Assembly (NCBI GenBank): GCA_003136335.1
Contig: PLEA01000391.1
Location: 1 to 12,495, forward strand
Origin: Acidobacteriaceae bacterium
Lineage (GTDB): Bacteria; Acidobacteriota; Terriglobia; Terriglobales; SbA1
DNA: 12,495 bases
Direction of reading: 5' to 3'
In this document: piece after piece, positions 1 through 6,354 of the stretch
Numbering within the stretch: the stretch's first letter is position 1
How the letters are laid out: each line of letters opens with the position of its first letter
Position numbers and translations under genes: made by a program
Notes under the pieces: model-generated
What the model saw: only the letters and a program-made list of their open reading frames with translations
Told to the model about the DNA's origin: nothing
Database searches by the model: none

Positions 1-954
1 GTTACGGCCTGGTCGGGCGACATCAACTCGGATTGGCTTAGCTTCCGGCGGCAGGTTCCGGCAGGTTTGAATTTCGCGCTTTCAGGAATTCCTTATTGGA
101 CCACGGACATCGGCGGATTCGTCTTCGGAAGTCCCACTGATCCGGCGTTCCGCGAACTGTTCATTCGCTGGTTTCAGTACGGCACATTTAATCCCATCCT
201 GCGGGTTCACGGCACGCGTCATCCCGATGAGAACGAATTGTGGTCCTATGGTCCGGATGCGCAGACGATTCTGGTGAACTTCGATCGCCTGCGCTATCGC
301 ATGCTGCCTTACATTTACTCGCTGGCGTGGAAGACAACCAGTGAAGCCTACACTCCGATGCGGCCGCTGGTGATGGACTTCCGCACCGATCCTCGCGCCC
401 AAAATGTTGGAGACCAATTCATGTACGGTCCGGCATTCCTGGTGAATCCCGTGACTGATCCTGCCGCTACGAGCCGGCAGCTCTATTTGCCCGACACCAA
501 GTGGTACGACTTCTGGACGGGATCCGTGGTCGAAGGAGGGCGAACCATCAACGCCATCGCTCCCTTGGATCGTCTGCCTTTGTACGTCCGCGCGGGATCC
601 ATTCTTCCTCTGGGGCCGGACGAAGAATGGTCCACGGAGAAACCTGCCGACCCGATCGAACTCCGCATCTACCGCGGCGCGAACGGGGATTTCACTCTCT
701 ACGAGGATGAAAACGACAACTACGACTACGAAAAGGGTGCCTACGCGACCATTCCATTGCACTGGGACGACGCGGCGCACACTTTAACCATCGGCGATCG
801 CAAAGGACAGTTTCCGGGCATGCTGGAAAGCCGCGCGTTCCGCGTAGTCTTCGTAAGCGAGAACCACGGAGTCGGAGTAAGTCCAGCGGATGAGGCGGAC
901 AGAGTCGTGCAATACGCTGGAAAACAGATCACGGTAACTCAGAATCAACGGTGA
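1..954 (+). CDS. GH31 family glycosidase, probable alpha-xylosidase (C-terminal part, 5' truncated)
   Basis: The reading frame is open from base 1 to the TGA at 952-954 (317 codons), so the gene begins upstream and the TTG at 67 is not its start. GH31 enzymes hydrolyse terminal alpha-linked xylose or glucose with retention of configuration. Visible residues 4-7 read WSGD; this Asp (codon 19-21) matches the catalytic acid/base of GH31 (compare WTGD in human acid alpha-glucosidase). The nucleophile Asp would lie upstream, outside the window. Residues about 32-38 read YWTTDIG, followed by a RVHG segment and the barrel end (LRYRMLPYIYSLAW). A C-terminal beta region from about residue 195 (GSILPLGP, then ELRIYRGANGDFTLYEDEND) resembles the DUF5110 domain. 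YWTTDIGGF and RVHG favour an alpha-xylosidase acting on xyloglucan-type side chains over an alpha-glucosidase, but specificity is an inference. No signal peptide can be judged. The gene converges on the next one across 6 bp. Confidence 0.93.
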   Translation, partial: VTAWSGDINSDWLSFRRQVPAGLNFALSGIPYWTTDIGGFVFGSPTDPAFRELFIRWFQYGTFNPILRVHGTRHPDENELWSYGPDAQTILVNFDRLRYRMLPYIYSLAWKTTSEAYTPMRPLVMDFRTDPRAQNVGDQFMYGPAFLVNPVTDPAATSRQLYLPDTKWYDFWTGSVVEGGRTINAIAPLDRLPLYVRAGSILPLGPDEEWSTEKPADPIELRIYRGANGDFTLYEDENDNYDYEKGAYATIPLHWDDAAHTLTIGDRKGQFPGMLESRAFRVVFVSENHGVGVSPADEADRVVQYAGKQITVTQNQR

Positions 955-960
955 GTAGCT

Positions 961-2067
961 TTACTTACCCGGGCCCTGCGCCTGCTGTTTTGCGGTGAGG
1001 CTCTCCACAATCTGTCGCTCTTTCGCTCCCTCCTCAGGACGGTGAAGGCGATAGTACAAGGTTGCCAGTTCGACGTGCGGTTCGAGCCAATCCGGATCGT
1101 CTTTGACCAACAGCTCCAACTCTCGTGTCGCGGTTTCGTAATCTCCCGACGTGCTCTTCAGCATCGCCGCTTCATAGCGAGCCATCGAGTCCGAAGGCTT
1201 GAGCCGCAGCGCACGATCCAGGTAAGCCTTGGCCTCGTCAACGTCGCGGCGCTTGTAGAGCATAGCTCCCAGATAAAGATTGGCCTCAAAGTCGTCAGGG
1301 TTAGCTTTCAGCGCCTCGCGAAAAGCGGGTTCGGCGGCTTTCACATCGCCGGTCTTGTCTCTCGCTGTCCCGACCAGCGTGTAGAGTCCGGGAAGCGCAG
1401 GTTTGAGGCGAAGCGCCTGCTCGAGGTCCTGGCGTGCCTGTTCATATTCATTCAGTTGCAGGAGCGTCGCCCCGGCTATCATGTAGGCGTCGGCGGCGGA
1501 ACCGGCCTTGGCGACTTTTTCCATGCGAGCCACGCCTTCACGCCTTCTGCCTTGGGTGTTGATCAGCGCGGATCCCAGCACGTATTCAAAATCCATGTTC
1601 TGCGAGTATTTGCTCTCCAGGGGCTCCAGCAAGTTAAGGGCGGCCTCGGGCTTACCCGTCCGCAGATCGCTATCTCCCAAGAGGATGACAACCTGCAATG
1701 CATTCGGTTGCGCGTCGTGCAGAATCTCGAACTGCTCGCGGGCATTTTCGAAGTCTCCCTTCTTGTAGTAGGCAAGAGCAAGGTTCAGCAGAACAGGATT
1801 CTTGTTCTTTAAAGACGTAAGAGCAGAACGGTACATCACGATTGCCTCGTCGAATTGCCCTACGTGCACCAAAGCGGCGCCGAGATTCACCATGGTCTCA
1901 ACCTCGGTGGGGCGCAATTCGAGGATCCTGCGGTAATCGCGGATCGCGGCGGAAAAATCGCCATGCAGCTGCGCATCAATGGCATGCTTCAGAAGCTGAT
2001 CCGGGTTGGGTTCCTGAGCCGCGATCAGGGCAGGAAAGAGAATAAAAAATAATAGGGCCGACCGCAT
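961..2067 (-). CDS. Secreted tetratricopeptide-repeat (TPR) protein
   Basis: The product has 368 residues from the ATG at 2067-2065. A TTG two codons upstream (2073-2071) is an alternative start; neither has a clear Shine-Dalgarno sequence. The N-terminus (MRSALLFFILFPALIAAQE) is a typical cleavable signal peptide, so the protein is probably periplasmic or secreted. Almost all the rest, from about residue 22 to 355, is a run of roughly ten TPR units of about 34 residues. They show the G-x-[FY]-x-x-A pattern followed by A-L-x-x-x-P, for example HVGQFDEAIVMYRSAL, KGDFENAREQFEIL, LNEYEQARQDLEQALRLKP and DVDEAKAYLDRALRLKP. TPR arrays are helical scaffolds for protein partners; no catalytic domain is visible. 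The C-terminus is polar and ends in a Gln/Lys-rich stretch. The partner and pathway are unknown. The gene is divergent from the second TPR gene and shares its upstream region. Confidence 0.92.
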   Translation of the reverse strand: MRSALLFFILFPALIAAQEPNPDQLLKHAIDAQLHGDFSAAIRDYRRILELRPTEVETMVNLGAALVHVGQFDEAIVMYRSALTSLKNKNPVLLNLALAYYKKGDFENAREQFEILHDAQPNALQVVILLGDSDLRTGKPEAALNLLEPLESKYSQNMDFEYVLGSALINTQGRRREGVARMEKVAKAGSAADAYMIAGATLLQLNEYEQARQDLEQALRLKPALPGLYTLVGTARDKTGDVKAAEPAFREALKANPDDFEANLYLGAMLYKRRDVDEAKAYLDRALRLKPSDSMARYEAAMLKSTSGDYETATRELELLVKDDPDWLEPHVELATLYYRLHRPEEGAKERQIVESLTAKQQAQGPGK

Positions 2068-2172
2068 GGTCAATAGGATAGCTCAGGAACCACGCCAACA
2101 GTCCGGTCAAAATGCCTAGGCCCGATGCGGGATCGCGGCCTGGGCTTGAACTTCGGCGGTGGCGGAACGGCG

Positions 2173-2178
2173 TACAAT
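2173..2178 (+). promoter_or_regulatory. Possible -10 box (TACAAT) for the beta-domain/TPR gene
   Basis: TACAAT differs from the sigma70 -10 consensus at one position and lies 38 bp before the ATG at 2217. The nearest -35-like hexamer, TTGAAC at 2146-2151, is 21 bp upstream, which is longer than the ideal 17. The -35 assignment is therefore weak, and only the -10 box is offered. The facing minus-strand TPR gene has a TTGACC at 2110-2105 without a matching -10 box. Confidence 0.35.
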
Positions 2179-2204
2179 AGTGGGCATCGATAATAGCGAT
2201 GTTC

Positions 2205-2210
2205 AAGAGG
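2205..2210 (+). promoter_or_regulatory. Ribosome binding site (AAGAGG) deciding the start at 2217
   Basis: AAGAGG lies 6 nt before the ATG at 2217-2219. The in-frame ATG at 2199, six codons earlier, has no comparable purine-rich site. Starting at 2217 also places basic residues (MRTK) directly before the hydrophobic signal core. Confidence 0.6.
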
Positions 2211-2216
2211 TGCACC

Positions 2217-3362
2217 ATGAGAACAAAGCTGTCCCTTCCTGCGTTTTCTTTCTGTTTTCTGTTAGTTCTCACTGGTATGCAAGTCGACCAAGCCGGAGCT
2301 CAGACGAGGTCCTCTACCCCGGCTCCTCCATCCGCTATCACGCGACCGGACTCGATTCAGGACAGCGGATTCTACGATTACTGGGCGAACATGTCGGCCC
2401 AGGGGCGCGCCGGCGGAGTGCTTCTGGGCAAGCTCGCGATGGAGGGTGAACCTCTCCCCTGGCAACCGATGCTGGTTTCTGTCGACTGCAAGGGCTCCAT
2501 CGTGAACTCGACGCAGACCGATCTTCAAGGGAAGTTTGTAATTAGGTTCGCGGAAACGCATGGCACGCCGGGCACCCCGTCCGATGCGCAGAGGCAGATG
2601 GAAACCAAGTATGAAGGTTGCATGGTGCGGGGAGCAGTGGCCGGGTTCCGCTCCAGCGCCGTAACGATTACCGTGCGAAATCTGCGCGATGATCCCAACC
2701 TCGGCACCATCACACTTTCCCTGGAAGCGCGTGGCGGCGGCACCGAACTCAGCACCACCAGTCAAGCCGCGCCGTCGAATGCAATGAAAGCCTTCGAAAA
2801 GGCGAGGGCGGAATGGCTCGCTCAGAACCCCGATGGGGCGGAAAAAAATCTCAAGAAGGCTGTCCAGTTATATCCCGCATTCGCTCAGGCGTGGTTGCAG
2901 CTTGGCAAAATTCAGGAATCTTCCGATCCGCAAGCCGCGCGAGATTCTTTTTCCAAGGCCATGGCCGCTGATCCGAAATTCGTCTTACCCTACGAGCAGC
3001 TTGCCGCGCTGGCGGTTCAGGGAGAAAAGTGGCTGGAGACCTTAGATAACACCAACCATGCCCTGGAGCTCGATCCCGCGGGCACGCCTCAGCTCTGGTA
3101 TTACGACGCCCTGGCAAAATTCCAATTGGGCAAGACCGATGAAGCCAACGTTAGCGCCTCGAAGTCGCTGGCGATCGATCCGCGGCACACTGTGCCGAAT
3201 ACGGAGCAATTATTGGCCGTGATCCTGGCGCGAAAGGCGGATTACGCAGGAGCCGTGCAACATCTGAAGAATTGCCTATCCTACATACCTCCCGGTCCGC
3301 AAGCCGACCTCGTGAAACAGCAGATTGCACAGCTCGAACCGAAGGTGCCCGCTGCGAAGTGA
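2217..3362 (+). CDS. Secreted acidobacterial beta-domain plus TPR protein of unknown function
   Basis: The product has 381 residues. A signal peptide spans about 1-29 (MRTKLSLPAF, hydrophobic core, AGAQ). A Ser/Thr/Pro-rich linker follows. A beta-rich domain at about 66-170 resembles carboxypeptidase-regulatory or transthyretin-like folds: VSVDCKG, then TDLQGKFVIRF, then YEGCMVRGAVAGFRS and DPNLGTITLSLE. Cys91 and Cys135 are the only cysteines in this domain and may form a disulfide. From about 187 to 375 there are TPR-like helices (NAMKAFEKARAEW, AEKNLKKAVQLYP, ARDSFSKAMAADPKFVLPYEQLAALA). I recognise this architecture, including the two-cysteine beta domain followed by a PKFVLPY TPR, as a family common in Acidobacteriota, with no established function that I know of. 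The TPR array suggests a protein-binding role outside the cytoplasm. It ends 9 bp before the convergent FG-GAP/ASPIC gene. Confidence 0.93.
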   Translation: MRTKLSLPAFSFCFLLVLTGMQVDQAGAQTRSSTPAPPSAITRPDSIQDSGFYDYWANMSAQGRAGGVLLGKLAMEGEPLPWQPMLVSVDCKGSIVNSTQTDLQGKFVIRFAETHGTPGTPSDAQRQMETKYEGCMVRGAVAGFRSSAVTITVRNLRDDPNLGTITLSLEARGGGTELSTTSQAAPSNAMKAFEKARAEWLAQNPDGAEKNLKKAVQLYPAFAQAWLQLGKIQESSDPQAARDSFSKAMAADPKFVLPYEQLAALAVQGEKWLETLDNTNHALELDPAGTPQLWYYDALAKFQLGKTDEANVSASKSLAIDPRHTVPNTEQLLAVILARKADYAGAVQHLKNCLSYIPPGPQADLVKQQIAQLEPKVPAAK

Positions 3363-3371
3363 GCATACGCT

Positions 3372-5054
3372 TCAGCGTGCAGGCTCGGTGACTTTCAAGA
3401 CCTGGTCGGCCGAGACGTTTTGCAAAATTTGAACAATTCCCGAAGGCCAGTGAATCTCGACCAAGTCCGCGCGGTTTTCGGCGCCAAGGCCGAAATGGAC
3501 CGGCCCATCGCTCGACGAGGCATAGCCCACGCTGGTGGTCATGTGATTGAATTGCGCGCCGCTCCTGGTCACCAGCTTGATACGAGCTCCGATGCCGTCG
3601 CGGTTGCTCTTGGTGCCGCGCAAGGCTACATCGAGCCAATGGCCTGACTTCGCGCTGCGGTTCATCCAGATTTCAGCGTCATTACCGAGAGCACTCACCA
3701 CCACGTCGACCCGGCCGTCTCCATCCAGATCACCGAAGGCACAGCCGCGATGACGCGCCGGGGGAACTGATTGGAAACCCGCTTCCTCGGTCAATGGCAC
3801 CCATTTCCCGCTCGCGCCGACGTTGCGGAACACAGTGTTCGGTTGGTCAACGGGCTGCCCGGGCTGATTCAGCGATTCAACATGGCCACGGCTTACGAAA
3901 AGATCCTTCCATCCATCATTATCGAAGTCATATAAAGCAGCCCCAAAGCCAGACATCTGGCGACTGGGATCTCTCATGCCGCTCTCGGTAGTCACCTCGC
4001 GGAAATCGCCTTTTCCCGTGTTCCGGAAGACAGGAAATGTCTGATTGTTCAGGGCAACGAATGCGATGTCGGGATAGCCATCGTTGTTGAAATCGCGAAA
4101 GTCCAATCCCATGCCCGAGATAAAGCTCCCGTCTTCGGTCAAAGCGACGCCGGTCTCGAAGGCGACTTCCTCGAATCTGTTGCCCACGTTATGAAAGAGC
4201 GAGTTGTAAGAAGCGTCGTTGGTGACGAACAGGTCCGGGCGGCCGTCGAGATCGTAATCAGCCATCCCCACGCCCATCCCTTTGCCAACGTGTGCGCGGA
4301 TGCCCCATTCTTTCGAAACATCCTGGAAGGTGCCGTCGCCTTTGTTCAGAAATAACTGGTTGGGCTGGCCCTTGTAGAACTTCGGACTACAGTAGTCGGC
4401 GACGCCCTGAATGGCGCACAGCGGCTTGTCGGAGTAGGTCCACTGCATGTAGTTGACGACGAAGAGATCGAGCAGGCCGTCGTTGTTCACGTCGACCCAG
4501 ACGGCTGTGACCGCCCACCAGGGGCCATATTCAGGATCAGGACGATTCAAACTCGCCTCCAGTCCCGATTTCACAGTCACATCGGTGAAGGTGCCGTCCC
4601 CATTGTTGTGGTAGAGCGTGCTATGGTGCAGGCCGGCGACGAACAGATCAGGATGGCCATCGTTATCGTAGTCGGCGACCGCAACGCCCATGTCGTAGCC
4701 GGAGCCAGCCAGGCCGGCCGCGTCGGTCACGTCGGTAAACACGCCATTGCCCTCATTACGAAACAACTTATTGCGGTATTTAGGGGAGTCTTTTTTCAGC
4801 GTGGAGATGTTGGCGCCGTTGGTGAAGAAGATGTCGGGACGTCCGTCGCCGTTGTAATCGAAGACGGCCACTCCGCCGGGCATGGTTTCGGGGGCGTTCC
4901 GGGCGGGCGTCTGGTCATTTTCCAGGCGGAACGGAATCTTCTTCAGTTCGAACCAGATCGGGCTGGAAGCCGGCAAAGCGAAGCGCATGGCAACAGCGCC
5001 CACACTCAACAACGCACCCGCAATGATTAGTCGAGCCAGCCCGGGGAGAAGCAT
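3372..5054 (-). CDS. CRTAC1-like FG-GAP beta-propeller protein with ASPIC/UnbV C-terminal domain
   Basis: The product has 560 residues, starting at ATG 5054-5052. Residues 8-22 are hydrophobic with a possible AVA cleavage site at 20-22, so the protein is exported or N-terminally anchored. Seven calcium-binding DxDxDGxxD-type loops typical of FG-GAP/VCBS repeats are visible at about 66-74 (DYNGDGRPD), 128-136, 188-196, 266-274, 321-329, 376-384 and 442-450 (DLDGDGRVD). Seven motifs suit a seven-bladed propeller. Cys213 and Cys222 bracket a loop before LFLNKGDGTFQDVS, as in many bacterial CRTAC-family proteins. Residues about 485-555 (DGIGARIKLVTRSG, SVGYASSSD, FGLG, VEIHWPSG) form the ASPIC/UnbV domain. 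Such proteins are thought to bind calcium and act at the cell surface or in adhesion; the exact role is unknown. No Shine-Dalgarno sequence is evident, and a strong hairpin lies 15 nt upstream of the start codon. Confidence 0.95.
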   Translation of the reverse strand: MLLPGLARLIIAGALLSVGAVAMRFALPASSPIWFELKKIPFRLENDQTPARNAPETMPGGVAVFDYNGDGRPDIFFTNGANISTLKKDSPKYRNKLFRNEGNGVFTDVTDAAGLAGSGYDMGVAVADYDNDGHPDLFVAGLHHSTLYHNNGDGTFTDVTVKSGLEASLNRPDPEYGPWWAVTAVWVDVNNDGLLDLFVVNYMQWTYSDKPLCAIQGVADYCSPKFYKGQPNQLFLNKGDGTFQDVSKEWGIRAHVGKGMGVGMADYDLDGRPDLFVTNDASYNSLFHNVGNRFEEVAFETGVALTEDGSFISGMGLDFRDFNNDGYPDIAFVALNNQTFPVFRNTGKGDFREVTTESGMRDPSRQMSGFGAALYDFDNDGWKDLFVSRGHVESLNQPGQPVDQPNTVFRNVGASGKWVPLTEEAGFQSVPPARHRGCAFGDLDGDGRVDVVVSALGNDAEIWMNRSAKSGHWLDVALRGTKSNRDGIGARIKLVTRSGAQFNHMTTSVGYASSSDGPVHFGLGAENRADLVEIHWPSGIVQILQNVSADQVLKVTEPAR

Positions 5055-5063
5055 TCGCGTCCA

Positions 5064-5094
5064 GAAAACAAGGGGTGGCTTTGCGCCACCCCTT
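5064..5094 (-). terminator. Rho-independent-type hairpin after the Ig-lipoprotein gene
   Basis: Read on the minus strand, AAGGGGTGGC (5094-5085), loop GCAAA, and GCCACCCCTT (5079-5070) form a perfect 10-bp stem, followed by GTTTTC. This has the form of an intrinsic terminator for the receptor/Ig-lipoprotein transcript. The T-run is short (four T after a G). It lies 71 bp after the lipoprotein stop codon and only 15 nt before the next same-strand start codon, so it may be a partial terminator, a processing site or a leader structure for the FG-GAP/ASPIC gene. The remaining intergenic DNA (5095-5165) has a weaker interrupted stem at 5136-5159 and no promoter I can defend. Confidence 0.7.
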
Positions 5095-5165
5095 CGAGAT
5101 CTACCTTATGAGGAACGTAACGTCCCTGCAGTATTCGCCCAGGTCGAAAACTTCGGGCGCATCAA

Positions 5166-6302
5166 TTATTTATTCGTCAGACTGAAGTTAGCCGTTAACG
5201 TGGTACCTTTCGAAACCACAACCGTAGCCGTCACGGTATAGGGCCCGCCAGCCTTCGAGTTCGCGGTCAAGACCGCCGCAGTGGCGACGCCGCTCGCGTT
5301 CGTCCAAGCGGTGGTCGTCACGGTGGTGCTGTCGGCAAATGTGCCGCTGGCGGTGCTCGCCACCCCCGCAGCAACCGTAAACGACGGAGCCGTAAACGTC
5401 ACTAGTGCGTTGCTCACCGGGACCGGCGGGGTACTGCCGTCTAACACCGTCACCGCCAGCGCAGTCGCAAAGGGCGTGCCCGCTGTCGCGCTTTGCGGTG
5501 TTGTTCCGGCCGCCGGCGTGATCGTGGCCGGCTTGATTGTGTTCGACAGGCTAAAAGTGGCCGTCGACGCATCGCCGGTAGGCTGGGCGGTCACAGAATA
5601 AGTGCCGACCGTCGCGTCCGCAACGAAAGTCGCCGATGTGGCGACGCCGCTCCCATTAGTTGTTGCGGTTGTGGTATTGGTATCGGTGTCGATGAAGTAG
5701 CCGCTGACTCCGGACGCCGGCGCAGTAAATGTCACGGGTAAGCCGCTCACAGGCTTTCCACTAGCGTCCTTCACCGTCACGGCCAGCGCGTTCGCAAATT
5801 CCGTGCCAATTGTCGTGCTTTGGGGGGTTCCGCCCGCCGTCGTGATCGGCGCTGGCACCAAGGTGTTTGACAGGTTGAAAAGGGCCGTCGATTGCGTTGA
5901 TCCAGCCGAGGCGATCACAATATAAGTGCCGGCTGTACCATTGGCGGTGAAGGCTGGCGAGGTGGCGACGCCGTTAGTGCTGGTTGTGATCGTCGTTGAG
6001 TCGGTGCCGTTGGGGAAGGTCCCGCCCGCTCCCGCCCCCGGAGCCGTGAACGACACCACCGCGCCGGACACGGGCGTTCCGTTCGTCGTCACCGTGACGG
6101 AAAGCGGCGACGCAAATGGCTGGTTGAGCGTCGTGTTCTGCACGAAGGGGCTCATGGCCGTGACCGTTGTGATCGCTGCAGGAGTAACGGTCGCCGGGGT
6201 CGAACTACAGCCCGTCAGGAAAGCTAGGGCCAGGAAAATTGAAGCTGGGACGCACCAATAAGCGTTGCGGATCATGCTCCCCCTTCCGTTTTTACGACTC
6301 AT
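5166..6302 (-). CDS. Lipoprotein with three tandem Ig-like (Big_1-type) domains
   Basis: The start at ATG 6302-6300 is chosen because AAGGAG lies 7 nt upstream, giving 378 residues. ATG 6275-6273, preceded by GGAAGGGGGAG, is a credible shorter start; the upstream in-frame ATG at 6341 is less likely. A hydrophobic segment leads to the lipobox LTGC (Cys32 in this numbering), so the mature protein should be lipid-anchored. The rest consists of three tandem repeats of about 105-120 residues, at roughly 43-146, 152-255 and 258-378. Each contains ALAVTV or PLSVTV, then VxFTAP, then NGVAT, SGVAT or SGVAT, then GTYxVxA, ending in FxLSNT or FSLTNK. This pattern matches bacterial Ig-like group 1 (invasin/intimin-type) domains. 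The composition is dominated by Thr, Ala, Val and Ser, and the mature part has no cysteine after the lipid-anchor Cys. It probably forms a surface or periplasmic stalk. It follows the receptor gene by 52 bp, suggesting co-transcription. Confidence 0.9.
   Translation of the reverse strand: MSRKNGRGSMIRNAYWCVPASIFLALAFLTGCSSTPATVTPAAITTVTAMSPFVQNTTLNQPFASPLSVTVTTNGTPVSGAVVSFTAPGAGAGGTFPNGTDSTTITTSTNGVATSPAFTANGTAGTYIVIASAGSTQSTALFNLSNTLVPAPITTAGGTPQSTTIGTEFANALAVTVKDASGKPVSGLPVTFTAPASGVSGYFIDTDTNTTTATTNGSGVATSATFVADATVGTYSVTAQPTGDASTATFSLSNTIKPATITPAAGTTPQSATAGTPFATALAVTVLDGSTPPVPVSNALVTFTAPSFTVAAGVASTASGTFADSTTVTTTAWTNASGVATAAVLTANSKAGGPYTVTATVVVSKGTTLTANFSLTNK
5281..5973 (-). repeat. Internal coding repeat of the Ig-like domains
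   Basis: The 12-mer GTGGCGACGCCG (plus strand) occurs exactly at 5281-5292, 5638-5649 and 5962-5973. The spacings of 357 and 324 bp are multiples of three, and each copy encodes the GVAT motif of one Ig-like domain. Flanking DNA is only partly conserved between copies, as expected of an old in-frame domain duplication rather than a recent tandem repeat. Confidence 0.75.
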
Positions 6303-6309
6303 GCATGCG

Positions 6310-6315
6310 CTCCTT
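6310..6315 (-). promoter_or_regulatory. Ribosome binding site (AAGGAG) for the Ig-lipoprotein
   Basis: On the minus strand AAGGAG is followed by 7 nt and then the ATG at 6302-6300. It lies in the 52-bp gap after the receptor stop codon. This site is the reason for preferring 6302 over the later ATG at 6275. Confidence 0.6.
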
Positions 6316-6354
6316 AGAACCGATGAGAGGTACGTGTCCATAAATTACGCCCTC

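Noticed and set aside
67..954. TTG at 67 as the start of the GH31 gene
   Set aside because: The frame is open to base 1, and the catalytic WSGD motif lies upstream of this codon; the gene is truncated by the window edge.
1042..1812. Plus-strand open frame of 256 codons opposite the TPR gene
   Set aside because: It is antisense to an unmistakable TPR array. Its translation shows no domain, signal peptide or ribosome binding site.
2262..2765. Minus-strand open frame of 167 codons
   Set aside because: It is antisense to the signal peptide and beta domain of the plus-strand TPR protein, with no recognisable features.
3366..3379. Small inverted repeat ACGC-TTCA-GCGT at the convergent gene ends
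   Set aside because: A 4-bp stem overlapping a stop codon, with no T-run on either strand, is too weak to call a terminator.
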